Numbered from the stretch's first letter, positions 23,835-32,138 are shown. The stretch is 35,223 nt of DNA from Oscillospiraceae bacterium (GCA_024404815.1 JAKSPL010000023.1:1-35223); one strand, 5' to 3'. Numbers and translations: made by a program. The notes: generated from the sequence alone by a model not told the origin.

Positions 23835-24785
23835 ATGGACGAACAGCAATTCCAACCAACACAGCAATCCGACGATCAGCAGCCCGACACACAGCCAACA
23901 CCCCCTCCTGCTGCACCCGTACCGAAAAAACAGCCAAAACCAAAATTCCAGAAGCCGCTCCTCGGCGCACTCGGATGGTTCGGCTTTGCATATCTCATCT
24001 GCAATATGGTTGCAATCTGTGCCATCACCATTGATCCGCTGGATCCCGAAAGTGAGAGAAAAACTCTCTGTATGAGTCTGCTGCTTGCAGTCGGCGGTGT
24101 CATAGCCCTGATTATTTTCCATAAAATATACGAGCGCGACGGTTTCTGTAATTTTGCTACAAACGGCAATATCAAGCTCGCTGCCCTGCTGATCATCCCC
24201 GCGATCCTCTATAATCTGACCGGTATTTTCTTTGCTACGCGTATGCCCTCCATGCGGACAACGATTCTCTCGTTCCAGGCAGGCATCGCCGAAGAAGTCA
24301 TGTTCCGTGCGCTTCCGATCGCCTATATGATGCGTGCATACAAGTTCGATGAGAAAAAGGTTGCGATTCCTGTTGTTGTGACCGGCGTGTTCTTCGGATT
24401 GTTCCACGCAACCAATATGTTCATGGGCGCACCGCTGAAATCAACGATTTATCAGGTCGCCGCGTGCATCGGCATCGGTGTTTTGTTCGGTGCGGTCTAT
24501 ATGCGTTCCGGCAATATCATTTTCTGCATGGTCAGCCATGTTTTGCAGGACTTTATCGCACTGCTCAATGAATCATCCGTCAGCGAAGACGGCATTATGA
24601 AAGATATCGAATTCACCTCAGATGTCATTCTGGACATTGCGCTGATCGCTGTGTTTATCATCATCGGAATGTTCTACATCCGCAAATCCAAGCGCGGCGA
24701 GATCGTCGAACGCTGGAAGAAGATCTGGTCATATACCGACGAAACGGAAGTACCTGCCGAACCTGTACAGATCGAAACCGTATAA
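23835..24785 (+). CDS. CPBP family intramembrane glutamic endopeptidase
   Basis: Membrane protein of 316 aa with a cytoplasmic Gln/Pro-rich N-terminus (1-40, QPTPPPAAPVPKKQPKPK) and about eight hydrophobic segments. The CPBP motifs are EEVMFR (E153, E154, R158), FFGLFH (H191) and MVSHVLQD (H235, D239), so the catalytic set is complete. ATG 23835 follows AAAGGAG. The gene is monocistronic, with a consensus promoter and a terminator. It occupies the place, divergent from rpmH, where dnaA normally lies in Firmicutes. Its substrate is unknown. Confidence 0.9.
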   Translation: MDEQQFQPTQQSDDQQPDTQPTPPPAAPVPKKQPKPKFQKPLLGALGWFGFAYLICNMVAICAITIDPLDPESERKTLCMSLLLAVGGVIALIIFHKIYERDGFCNFATNGNIKLAALLIIPAILYNLTGIFFATRMPSMRTTILSFQAGIAEEVMFRALPIAYMMRAYKFDEKKVAIPVVVTGVFFGLFHATNMFMGAPLKSTIYQVAACIGIGVLFGAVYMRSGNIIFCMVSHVLQDFIALLNESSVSEDGIMKDIEFTSDVILDIALIAVFIIIGMFYIRKSKRGEIVERWKKIWSYTDETEVPAEPVQIETV

Positions 24786-24789
24786 TCCC

Positions 24790-24824
24790 AAAAGAGAACC
24801 TGAGTTTCGGGTTCTCTTTTTTTT
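24790..24824 (+). terminator. Rho-independent terminator of the CPBP gene
   Basis: AAAAGAGAACC, short loop, GGTTCTCTTTT and further T residues, 5 bp after the stop codon. Confidence 0.93.
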
Positions 24825-24832
24825 GTGGAGTT

Positions 24833-24980
24833 TTGTGGGGGACGCTGTCCCCCACACCCCCTGCCAAAGGGATACTATCCCTTTGGAATCCCATTTTAGC
24901 ACGAATGATAGTATAGTAAGGGCGGAGAGATAGTTCTTCGCCCTTTTTGTATGTGTGTACACCGCGAAGCGCAACAAAAG
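24833..24980 (+). repeat. Dispersed multi-hairpin repeat, copy E (longest form)
   Basis: Hairpin 1 at 24834-24856, hairpin 2 at 24864-24886, GGAATCCCAT, then hairpin 3 at 24918-24945 (AAGGGCG/CGCCCTT with T run) and a GCGAAGCGCAACAAAAG end. Homology to copy F covers about 145 bp. The rest of the gap up to the purB promoter (24981-25045) holds nothing I recognise. Confidence 0.92.
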
Positions 24981-25045
24981 TTTTACTCGATTTTTCCAAA
25001 AATCGCAGGGTTGAGATAATGATAACCTGACAAGCCTGCCACCAT

Positions 25046-25074
25046 TTGACAAATCCCCCACACTATGATATAAT
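25046..25074 (+). promoter_or_regulatory. Sigma-A promoter of purB
   Basis: Consensus -35 TTGACA (25046-25051), 17-bp spacer, consensus -10 TATAAT (25069-25074). No purine riboswitch or PurR box is seen. Confidence 0.92.
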
Positions 25075-25082
25075 AATCTAAA

Positions 25083-25098
25083 TATGCGTTCGCGCATA
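25083..25098 (+). promoter_or_regulatory. 5'-terminal hairpin of the purB mRNA
   Basis: TATGCG, UUCG loop, CGCATA right at the predicted transcript start (about 25081). It may protect the mRNA 5' end. Confidence 0.4.
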
Positions 25099-25127
25099 AA
25101 TCTTGCTTCACGAAAGGAATTATTTCC

Positions 25128-26570
25128 ATGAGCCAGAATAACCTGAATTCTTACGAAAGCCCCTTCTGCACACGCTATGCAAGCAAAGAAATGCAGTACA
25201 TTTTCTCCGCAGATAAAAAGTTTACCACCTGGCGCAAGCTCTGGGTCGCCCTCGCTCGCGCTGAACACGAACTCGGTCTGAACGTCACCGCAGAACAGGT
25301 CGCTGAACTCGAAGCCCATGTCAACGACATCGACTACGAAGCTGCTGCTGCCGAAGAACGCCGCCGCCGCCACGATGTTATGTCCCATGTATACGCTTAC
25401 GGTCTGGTCTGCCCGAACGCAAAAGGTATCATTCACCTCGGCGCAACCTCCTGCTATGTCGGCGACAATACCGATGTCATTATTACCCGTGACGCCCTGA
25501 ACCTCGTCCGCGGCAAGCTTGTCCGTGTCATCGCAAACCTCGCAAAGTTCGCAGAAACATGGAAATCTCTGCCCTGCCTCGCATATACCCACTGCCAGCC
25601 TGCACAGCTGACTACTGTCGGCAAGCGTGCAACACTCTGGATGAACGAACTCATCATGGACTTGCAGGAAATTGATACCCGTATCGAACGCCTGCAGCTC
25701 CTCGGCTCGAAAGGCACCACAGGTACACAGGCTTCCTTTATGGAACTGTTCCACGGCGACGGTGCGAAAGTCCGCGAACTGGAGCGCAAAATCGCCGTAG
25801 AAATGGGATTTGCACCCGATGCTGTCGTTCCCGTTTCCGGACAGACCTATTCCAGAAAAGTCGATGCAATGGTTCTCAATGCGCTGTCGGGCATCGCACA
25901 GTCCGCAATGAAATTTGCAAATGACCTGCGTCTGCTCCAGTCGTTCAAGGAGATGGAAGAACCGTTCGAAAAAGATCAGATCGGTTCCTCCGCAATGGCA
26001 TACAAGAGAAACCCGATGCGCTCCGAGCGTATCTGTGCGCTGGCAAGATACCTCATCACCGATTGCCTGAACCCTGCTTTCACCGCAGGTACACAGTGGT
26101 TTGAGCGTACTCTCGACGACAGCGCAAACAAGAGAATCGCTGTTGCAGAGGGCTTCCTCGCCGCAGACGCAATCCTCAATATCATGATGAATGTCACGGG
26201 CGGCATGGTCGTTTATCCTGCTGTCATTCGTCAGCGTGTTATGAATGAACTGCCGTTTATGGCAACAGAAAACGTCATTATGGATGCAGTAGAACGCGGC
26301 GGCGACCGTCAGGAACTGCATGAGCATATCCGTCAGCACTCGATGGCGGCAGGCGCACAGGTCAAGGAAAAAGGCTTGCAGAACGACCTCTGTGCAAGAA
26401 TCATTGCAGACCCGATCTTCGGCACGACCGAGGAAGAACTGAACGCAAAGCTCGATCCGTCGAACTATATCGGCAGAAGCGCAGAACAGGTCGAGGAATT
26501 CCTCGCAGAGTGCGTCAAACCGATCCTTGACGGCGCAGACCTCGCTGAGGATGTGGAACTGACAGTATAA
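25128..26570 (+). CDS. purB: Adenylosuccinate lyase
   Basis: Purine-biosynthesis enzyme that releases fumarate from SAICAR and from adenylosuccinate. 480 aa, of the longer PurB group. The superfamily signature loop is SSAMAYKRNP (287-296), which carries the catalytic Ser; TSCYVGDNTD and the TCHQPAQ-like YTHCQPAQLTTVGKR motif are also present. ATG 25128 follows AAAGGAA at usable spacing. It is apparently monocistronic: secD has its own promoter 95 bp after the stop. No clear terminator follows it. Confidence 0.97.
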   Translation: MSQNNLNSYESPFCTRYASKEMQYIFSADKKFTTWRKLWVALARAEHELGLNVTAEQVAELEAHVNDIDYEAAAAEERRRRHDVMSHVYAYGLVCPNAKGIIHLGATSCYVGDNTDVIITRDALNLVRGKLVRVIANLAKFAETWKSLPCLAYTHCQPAQLTTVGKRATLWMNELIMDLQEIDTRIERLQLLGSKGTTGTQASFMELFHGDGAKVRELERKIAVEMGFAPDAVVPVSGQTYSRKVDAMVLNALSGIAQSAMKFANDLRLLQSFKEMEEPFEKDQIGSSAMAYKRNPMRSERICALARYLITDCLNPAFTAGTQWFERTLDDSANKRIAVAEGFLAADAILNIMMNVTGGMVVYPAVIRQRVMNELPFMATENVIMDAVERGGDRQELHEHIRQHSMAAGAQVKEKGLQNDLCARIIADPIFGTTEEELNAKLDPSNYIGRSAEQVEEFLAECVKPILDGADLAEDVELTV

Positions 26571-26664
26571 TCATGTGCCTGCGGCGCATTCGTAATGGGA
26601 TTCCGACGAAACAGCACAATTCCGCGCACACAAATCCCACCCGATGAAAATTATGCGAAATCTC

Positions 26665-26693
26665 TTGACATTTTGCGCAAAATGCTCTATAAT
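26665..26693 (+). promoter_or_regulatory. Sigma-A promoter of secDF
   Basis: Consensus -35 TTGACA (26665-26670), 17-bp spacer, consensus -10 TATAAT (26688-26693). Confidence 0.9.
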
Positions 26694-26707
26694 AAATTGT
26701 ATCTGTC

Positions 26708-26752
26708 GGCGAATGGCGTTTTTCTGCCCTTTTGGCGAAAAAGCATTGCGCC
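26708..26752 (+). promoter_or_regulatory. Imperfect hairpin in the secD leader
   Basis: GGCGAATGGCGTTTTTC pairs imperfectly with GCGAAAAAGCATTGCGCC across a short loop, ending about 24 nt before the secD start. Possible regulatory fold; no known family matched. Confidence 0.35.
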
Positions 26753-26776
26753 GAATAAAAGCAAGGAGGCTCCATT

Positions 26777-28246
26777 GTGAAGAATAAGAAACCCGTATTT
26801 TTCATCGTATTTATTCTCATTCTCGCGTTCGCGGCTTCAACCGTGTTCGGCGTGAAAAGGACATACGGTGACCTGACAACCACCTATATCAATGGTCTGG
26901 AAGATATTCGTCTGGGCATTGATATTCAGGGCGGTGTGGACGTTACGTTTGCACCGGCTGACGACACGGTCGATGCAACAAAGGAACAGCTCGAATCCGT
27001 ACAGGAAGTCATGAAAACCCGTCTGATCTCCCTCGGTATCAACGACTATGAATCCTATATCGACGAAACAAACGATAAGGTCATCGTCCGTTTCCCGTGG
27101 CAGAGCGGCGAAGCGAATTTCGATCCCGAAGCTGCTGTCAAGGAGCTCGGCGAAACCGCACAGCTTCAGTTCCGCAAGGGTTATTCCTATGATTCCGAAG
27201 TCGCTGATGACGGTTCTGTAACTGTCATTCCGAAGGGCGATATCGTCCTCGAAGGTACAGACGTCAAAGAGGCTTATGTCAACTACGCTTACGACGAAAG
27301 CGGTCAGATCAAAACCGGCGAATTCGCTGTCGGTCTGACACTCGAAGAAAGCGGCAAGGAAAAGTTCAAGAACGCAACACAGGAAGCAATCAATCAGGAT
27401 ACAGCTTATCTGGATTCCACCAATTCCAGCGGCCAAAGCCGTTATGTCATCTCCATCTGGATGGATGACCTCTGCTTCTCTGCGCCTGCTGTCAACGATG
27501 TTATCATGGACGGCTCTGCAAGCATCTCAGGCAGCTTCGACTATGAAGGTGCAAAACAGCTCGCCGACAAGATCAACGGCGGTGCGCTCCCGTTCAACCT
27601 CAAAACCGAAACCTTTAAGACCATCTCGCCTTCTATGGGTACCGGCGCACTTCAGGTCATGCTGATCGCAGGCGTCATCTCCCTGCTCCTCATCATGATC
27701 TACATGATCGTGCTCTATCGTCTGCCCGGCTTCGTTGCTGCAATCGCACTTGTCGGTCAGGTCGCAGGTACGCTCGCAGTCATCTCCGGCTGGTTCGGTT
27801 TCTATAATTCCAGCACACTGACCATCCCCGGTATCGCAGGTATCATCCTTGCGATCGGTATGGGCGTTGACTGTAACATCATCACAGGCGAACGTATCAA
27901 GGAAGAACTGAACGCCGGCAAGAACCTCGAAGGCGCTCTGAAATCCGCTTACCACCGTTCGTTCACCTCTATCCTCGACGGTAACATGACCGTTATCATC
28001 GTTGCGATCATCCTCATGGGTGCATTCGGTGTTTCTTCGAGCTTCTTCTCGAAGGCTCTGCACTGGCTGTTCTTCATGTTCGGCGTTTCCACCGAGGGTA
28101 CGATCTACTCCTTCGGCTTCACATTGCTGACAGGTGTTATCTTCAACTTCATCATGGGCGTTCTGGCTTCCCGTCTGATGCTGACCTCCCTCTCGAAGTT
28201 CAAATGCTTCCAGAACAGAAAGCTTTACGGAGGTGCTGAGAAATGA
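26777..28246 (+). CDS. secD: Protein translocase subunit SecD
   Basis: RND-type membrane protein that uses proton-motive force to help pull proteins through SecYEG. 489 aa. N-terminal membrane helix (PVFFIVFILILAFAASTVFG), then the P1 extracytoplasmic domain starting LGIDIQGGVDVTF, and a C-terminal five-helix block including GMGVDCNIITGERIKEEL and RSFTSILDGNMT, the SecD hallmark. Start GTG 26777 has AAGGAGG seven bases upstream. Its stop overlaps the secF start by 4 nt (ATGA). Confidence 0.97.
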   Translation: MKNKKPVFFIVFILILAFAASTVFGVKRTYGDLTTTYINGLEDIRLGIDIQGGVDVTFAPADDTVDATKEQLESVQEVMKTRLISLGINDYESYIDETNDKVIVRFPWQSGEANFDPEAAVKELGETAQLQFRKGYSYDSEVADDGSVTVIPKGDIVLEGTDVKEAYVNYAYDESGQIKTGEFAVGLTLEESGKEKFKNATQEAINQDTAYLDSTNSSGQSRYVISIWMDDLCFSAPAVNDVIMDGSASISGSFDYEGAKQLADKINGGALPFNLKTETFKTISPSMGTGALQVMLIAGVISLLLIMIYMIVLYRLPGFVAAIALVGQVAGTLAVISGWFGFYNSSTLTIPGIAGIILAIGMGVDCNIITGERIKEELNAGKNLEGALKSAYHRSFTSILDGNMTVIIVAIILMGAFGVSSSFFSKALHWLFFMFGVSTEGTIYSFGFTLLTGVIFNFIMGVLASRLMLTSLSKFKCFQNRKLYGGAEK

Positions 28247-29205
28247 GCAAGAACAACAATACCAGATCCTATACCGCGAATGTAAAAGTTCGTGACTTCT
28301 TCGGCACTCGGAAAGTCTTTTTCACGATTTCCATTCTCCTCGTAGCAATTTCCATTCTGTCGAGCTTCGTGTTCGGCGTCGGCGTTGCGATCGAATTCAA
28401 GGGCGGTACCATCGCAGACTATTCCTATTCGGGTACTGTCGATGAAAACGAACTCTCCAAAATCGCAGGAGATGTCCTCGGCACTCCGGTCAATGTCCAG
28501 CTCGGCGAGACCTTTACGGGCGAAAACCAGTCCAGCTTTACCGTTTCGTTCAGCATGGATGAACCGTTCACCATCGACCTCCAGAACGAACTGGTCGAGA
28601 AATTCACCGAGAAATATCCCGATTCCGAAATTGATACCCTCCAGTGCAACGACGTTGCAGCGACCGCAGGTAAAAACTTCTTCGGCAAATGTATCGTCGC
28701 AGCTGTCTTTGCAGCGATCGTCCTGATCCTCTACATCGCATGGCGATTCAAGAAGATCTCGGGCTGGAGCGCAGGTCTGTTCGCAGTTGTCACCCTGCTC
28801 CACGACCTCACCACCGTCTACGGCGCATTCGTCATCTGCGGCTTTGAGATCGACTCCAACTTCATGGCAGTTATCCTGACCATCCTCGGTTACTCCGTCA
28901 ACGATACCATCGTTATCTACGACCGTATCCGTGAGAACCAGCAGCTGATGCCGAAGGGCACTCCGCTCACCGAACTGGTCAACACTTCCCTGAGCCAGAC
29001 CATGAGACGTACCATCCGTACTTCCATCACCACCATCACCACCATGCTGATCGTTACCATTCTTGCAGCAGTCAAGGGTGTCGATTCCATCCTCAGCTTC
29101 TCGATCCCGCTGATGGTCGGTATGATCGTCGGCTGCTACTCGTCGCTGTGCCTCGCTCCGATGCTCTGGACTTCCTGGAAGCTCCGCGGCAAAAAGGATG
29201 CGTAA
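28243..29205 (+). CDS. secF: Protein translocase subunit SecF
   Basis: Partner of SecD, 320 aa. Signature GYSVNDTIVIYDRIREN and the MRRTIRTSITT region are intact; the N-terminal helix (VFFTISILLVAISILSSFVFG) is followed by GVGVAIEFKGGTI. ATG 28243 overlaps the secD stop, and secD and secF are separate genes rather than the fused SecDF of Bacillus. Codons are biased like PFOR and purB. Confidence 0.97.
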   Translation: MSKNNNTRSYTANVKVRDFFGTRKVFFTISILLVAISILSSFVFGVGVAIEFKGGTIADYSYSGTVDENELSKIAGDVLGTPVNVQLGETFTGENQSSFTVSFSMDEPFTIDLQNELVEKFTEKYPDSEIDTLQCNDVAATAGKNFFGKCIVAAVFAAIVLILYIAWRFKKISGWSAGLFAVVTLLHDLTTVYGAFVICGFEIDSNFMAVILTILGYSVNDTIVIYDRIRENQQLMPKGTPLTELVNTSLSQTMRRTIRTSITTITTMLIVTILAAVKGVDSILSFSIPLMVGMIVGCYSSLCLAPMLWTSWKLRGKKDA

Positions 29206-29283
29206 GATTGAAACAGATTTAAGCATATCTGCAAAAACTCTCGCAGCACTTTCCGACAGAGTTATACAAATCTCTAAAATTTT

Positions 29284-29315
29284 ACAAAGCACCTTGCATT
29301 TGCAGGGTGCTTTGT
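29284..29315 (+). terminator. Long hairpin after secF, probable terminator
   Basis: ACAAAGCACC and GGTGCTTTGT form the outer stem with TGCA/TGCA inside, 15 bp with one G-U pair. The T run is poor (TTGTGTT), and it overlaps the promoter that follows. Confidence 0.5.
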
Positions 29316-29323
29316 GTTATGAT
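29294..29323 (+). promoter_or_regulatory. Probable promoter of the isomerase-nrdR pair
   Basis: -35 TTGCAT (29294-29299), 18-bp spacer, -10 TATGAT (29318-29323). It lies within the hairpin after secF, so termination and initiation may be linked. Confidence 0.5.
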
Positions 29324-29365
29324 AGACTGGTAAAAAAGTTTATGCAGCGCAAAGGGGGAGTACCG

Positions 29366-30157
29366 ATGCAGGCAGCCGTATCGACCGCGTGCCTCTTTCC
29401 TGCCCCCACAGAAGATGCGCTTTCACAGCTTGCAATGCAGGGTGTGGATACCGCAGAGATCTTCCTCAACGCCCCGTCAGAATACGATGCGGCGTTTGCG
29501 CACAGGCTGAAACAGACGGCTGACCGATACAATATGCAGGTCATGTCCGTCCACCCCTACACCGCGCCGATCGAAGGCTTTATGCTTTTTTCGGAATACA
29601 CGCGCAGATGCGAGGATTTCCTCGAAGAAGCAAAGCGTGTGTTCGATGTCATGAATATCCTCGGCGCGAAATATTACATTCTCCACGGCGCGAACTGCGG
29701 CTACTGTCCGGATGTATCGGTTTACTGCGAACGATTCGCAATGCTCGCGGAACTCGGCGCGTCCTTCGGCGTGACCGTCACACAGGAGAATGTCCATCGG
29801 TTTGAAAGCCAGAATTTATCGTTCCTGCAAACATTCTGCCGTATCCTCGGCGACTGCGCAAAGCTGACCTTCGATGTCAAGCAGGCGGTGCGTGCAGGAA
29901 TGGATATTGATACCGCCGTCAGAACCCTCGGCTCGCATATCGTACACGTTCACCTCAGCGACCACGGCAAAAACGGCGACTGCCTCCGTATCGGCACAGG
30001 AGAATTTGATATTCCCGATTTTCTGCGTACCCTTTCCGCTGTCGGATTTGACGGTGCGCTGACCATTGAACTCTACCGCGGCGCGTTTCAGACCGCCGCT
30101 GACCTCGCGGAAGATTTCCGCACTCTGCAAACAGAGATCATGCAGATAGATAAATAA
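29366..30157 (+). CDS. Sugar phosphate isomerase/epimerase-like TIM-barrel protein
   Basis: 263-aa protein of the xylose isomerase-like/AP endonuclease 2 superfamily. Supporting motifs: MQVMSVHPYT (strand with His), YYILHGANCG, VTQENVHR (metal-ligand Glu), KLTFDVKQAV (metal-ligand Asp), HIVHVHLSDHG (two His) and ALTIELYRG (final metal-ligand Glu). These positions match the divalent-metal site of IolE/IolI-type isomerases. Reaction and substrate are unknown. ATG 29366 follows GGGGGAG; the frame stays open upstream into secF but that part covers the promoter. It is 43 bp before nrdR and is likely co-transcribed. Confidence 0.87.
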   Translation: MQAAVSTACLFPAPTEDALSQLAMQGVDTAEIFLNAPSEYDAAFAHRLKQTADRYNMQVMSVHPYTAPIEGFMLFSEYTRRCEDFLEEAKRVFDVMNILGAKYYILHGANCGYCPDVSVYCERFAMLAELGASFGVTVTQENVHRFESQNLSFLQTFCRILGDCAKLTFDVKQAVRAGMDIDTAVRTLGSHIVHVHLSDHGKNGDCLRIGTGEFDIPDFLRTLSAVGFDGALTIELYRGAFQTAADLAEDFRTLQTEIMQIDK

Positions 30158-30200
30158 AGAAAAGTAGAACAAATGCAAAACCGAAAGGAGTCACCCAACC

Positions 30201-30647
30201 ATGCGCTGTCCCTTCTGCGGAGAAGATGACACAAAAGTCGTGGATTCCCGTTCTGTTGACGGCAAAAAGAAACGCCGCCGTCATTGCCTGAAATGCGGAA
30301 AACGCTTCACGACCTTTGAGGCCTACGACCGTCCCCTGCTGATGGTCGCAAAACGTGACGGCAGTTTCGAGCCGTTCAATCGCAACAAACTCATTGCAGG
30401 TATTTATTCTGCCATCAAAAAACGCCCTGTCCATATGGAGGACGTCAACAATATGGTGGACGAGATCGAGTCCGAACTGCAAGGCGGTATGGTCAATACC
30501 GTTTCGCCCGACCAGATCGGTTCCATGGTCATGGAACGGCTTCGGAAGATCGACAGCGTCGCCTATGTCCGTTTCGCTTCCGTTTATATGGCGTTTTCCA
30601 ATGTCGAGGATTTCATCCGCATCATCAGCGAAATGCAGCAGAAGTAA
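30201..30647 (+). CDS. nrdR: Transcriptional repressor NrdR
   Basis: ATP/dATP-sensing repressor of ribonucleotide reductase genes. 148 aa. N-terminal zinc ribbon MRCPFCG (C3, C6) and HCLKCGKRF (C29, C32), then the ATP-cone (about 46-136, LLMVAKRDGSFEPFNRNKLIAGI... SVAYVRFASVY). ATG 30201 follows AAAGGAG. No ribonucleotide reductase gene is in the window. Its stop codon directly abuts the stop codon of the convergent gene at 30648. Confidence 0.98.
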   Translation: MRCPFCGEDDTKVVDSRSVDGKKKRRRHCLKCGKRFTTFEAYDRPLLMVAKRDGSFEPFNRNKLIAGIYSAIKKRPVHMEDVNNMVDEIESELQGGMVNTVSPDQIGSMVMERLRKIDSVAYVRFASVYMAFSNVEDFIRIISEMQQK

Positions 30648-31070
30648 TTATTTTACACGCTCCATTTCCTGTGTCGCAGCGTCGTAGACCATCGCCCCGA
30701 CCAGTTCGTCCCCACAGACGACCAGCTGGGCATAAAATGTGTCCGCACGCAGATTTTCGACATGATATACATACCGCACAGCCGACCGACCGCCGTAATT
30801 CTCAGGCGAAAGTCCCTGTGCAAGCTGTAAGTCAAGCCACGTTTGTCCTGCATCGGTACGGTACTGCGTCGGCATCCGCATGGATTCCTCCGACACCGCC
30901 GTCACCTCCCAGCCGTATAGATTCAGCCACGCTTCCCTTGTACAGGCGTCAGGCAATCGGACGATCCCCTGCGGTTTTGCATCGGCAGAGTCCCCGAAAA
31001 CGGCAATGCAGCCAAGCGCAGTCCCACAGGTCAGCAGGCATCCCAGAATGATTCCTGTCTGCCGCTTCAT
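30648..31070 (-). CDS. Exported DUF4830-like protein
   Basis: 140-aa protein with an N-terminal hydrophobic signal or anchor (about 5-27, TGIILGCLLTCGTALGCIAVFG) and a compact domain. The pattern REAWLNLYGWEV, then MPTQYR, LDLQLAQGLSPENYGGRSAVRYVYHVEN and LVVCGDELVGAMVYD resembles the DUF4830 family of Clostridia, function unknown. ATG 31070 follows GGGGAGG. It converges on nrdR with no intergenic base and no terminator between them. The assignment is from memory of the family pattern, not a search. Confidence 0.75.
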   Translation of the reverse strand: MKRQTGIILGCLLTCGTALGCIAVFGDSADAKPQGIVRLPDACTREAWLNLYGWEVTAVSEESMRMPTQYRTDAGQTWLDLQLAQGLSPENYGGRSAVRYVYHVENLRADTFYAQLVVCGDELVGAMVYDAATQEMERVK

Positions 31071-31148
31071 CTGACATCACCTCCCCGAACGATCTCAACG
31101 CATTCTATGCGGAAATCGTGTACGGGATTCCTCGAAAGGAGCATTTTT

Positions 31149-31928
31149 ATGCGCCTTGACCGATTTCTCTCCGAACAGACCGCCCTCTCCCGCAAGGACG
31201 CACAGACGGCAATTCGGAAGGGAAGCGTTACCGTGGACGGCATCGTCGTGAAAAAGCCCGACCACACGGTGTTCCCTGAAAAAAACGAGATCTCCCTCGC
31301 GGGAAAACCACTTGTTTTCGCGGAACATCACTACTTTCTGCTGCACAAGCCCGAGGGTGTCATCACCGCAACGGAGGACGCAAAGCAGAAAACTGTCCTC
31401 GATTTGCTGAGCGCGGACGACCGTCTGCCGAAGCTTGCCCCCTGCGGCAGGCTCGACATCGACACAACAGGTCTGCTCCTCATCACCGATGACGGTCAGC
31501 TTTCCCACAGAATGCTCTCCCCGAAACACCATGTTATGAAATATTACCTTGCAAAACTCAGCGAGCCGCTTTCGGCGGACACAAAGCCGCGCTTTGCAGA
31601 TGGCATTGCGATCCGCGAGGGCGCAGGCGAAGTCATCTGTCAGCCTGCCGAATGCGAAGAGATCGCGCCCTGTCTTGCCGTTGTCGGCATCCACGAGGGC
31701 AGGTACCATCAGGTCAAGCGAATGTTCGCGGCGGTCGGCAATCATGTCGAAAAACTCCTGCGGTTTCAGATCGGAAATGTCCCGTTACCGCCCGATTTGC
31801 CCCTCGGAGCGTATTTCGTCATTTCTGACAAAGAAGCAGGCGAAATGTTGATGAATCCTGCATTTTCAAGCATTTGCGCGTTTTGCAAAGAAAATTATTC
31901 GTCATATTGGATAAACAATCAAGCGTAA
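31149..31928 (+). CDS. rsuA: 16S rRNA pseudouridine synthase, RsuA family
   Basis: Converts a uridine (U516 in E. coli) of 16S rRNA to pseudouridine. 259 aa. N-terminal S4 RNA-binding domain (MRLDRFLSEQTALSRKDAQ..AIRKGSVTVDG), then the catalytic motif GRLDIDTTGLLLITDDG with the nucleophile Asp (GRLD), LSPKHHVMKYYLAKL typical of RsuA rather than RluB, and EGRYHQVKRMFAAVG. ATG 31149 follows AAAGGAG; an in-frame ATG at 31107 has no ribosome site. The last 20 residues (CKENYSSYWINNQA) extend beyond the usual end. Confidence 0.93.
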   Translation: MRLDRFLSEQTALSRKDAQTAIRKGSVTVDGIVVKKPDHTVFPEKNEISLAGKPLVFAEHHYFLLHKPEGVITATEDAKQKTVLDLLSADDRLPKLAPCGRLDIDTTGLLLITDDGQLSHRMLSPKHHVMKYYLAKLSEPLSADTKPRFADGIAIREGAGEVICQPAECEEIAPCLAVVGIHEGRYHQVKRMFAAVGNHVEKLLRFQIGNVPLPPDLPLGAYFVISDKEAGEMLMNPAFSSICAFCKENYSSYWINNQA

Positions 31929-31946
31929 GTTTGGGCAATTATCGAC

Positions 31947-31975
31947 TTGACCTGAGCGAAAAAATCTGGTATGAT
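31947..31975 (+). promoter_or_regulatory. Sigma-A promoter of the UgpC-type ATPase gene
   Basis: -35 TTGACC (31947-31952), 17-bp spacer, -10 TATGAT (31970-31975). Leader of about 155 nt. Confidence 0.82.
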
Positions 31976-32027
31976 ATTAGAAAGTGATTTTTCATGTCAC
32001 TTGCCCACATTCCATTTGTTTCATTTT

Positions 32028-32103
32028 GTATGCGGTCAGACGCATACTTGTCGGAAGTCGGTTTCGCGGATTGTCCGTTCGCCTCTCAGCCGGTATTCCG
32101 ACA
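32028..32103 (+). promoter_or_regulatory. Structured 5' leader of the UgpC-type ATPase gene
   Basis: A hairpin GTATGCG/CGCATAC (32028-32047) is followed by a long-range perfect stem TGTCGGAA (32049-32056) with TTCCGACA (32096-32103), enclosing CGGA/TCCG (32067-32077) and CGG/CCG pairings. No terminator follows; the fold ends 25 nt before the ribosome site. Resembles no riboswitch class I know. Confidence 0.45.
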
Positions 32104-32138
32104 TGATAAAATTTGAATTTTTTAGGAGGACACACAGA

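Noticed and set aside
25084-25131. 15-codon leader ORF overlapping the purB start
   Set aside because: Its ATG is only about 3 nt from the predicted transcript start and within a hairpin, with no ribosome site.
24729-26339. 536-codon minus-strand open frame antisense to purB
   Set aside because: Shadow of the purB codon pattern; its low-complexity Cys/Val-rich translation has no domain, and the end runs through repeat copy E.
28225-29292. 355-codon frame antisense to secF, and a similar one antisense to the UgpC-type gene at 32148-33221
   Set aside because: Both are strand shadows of genes with strong codon bias and lack any recognisable family features.
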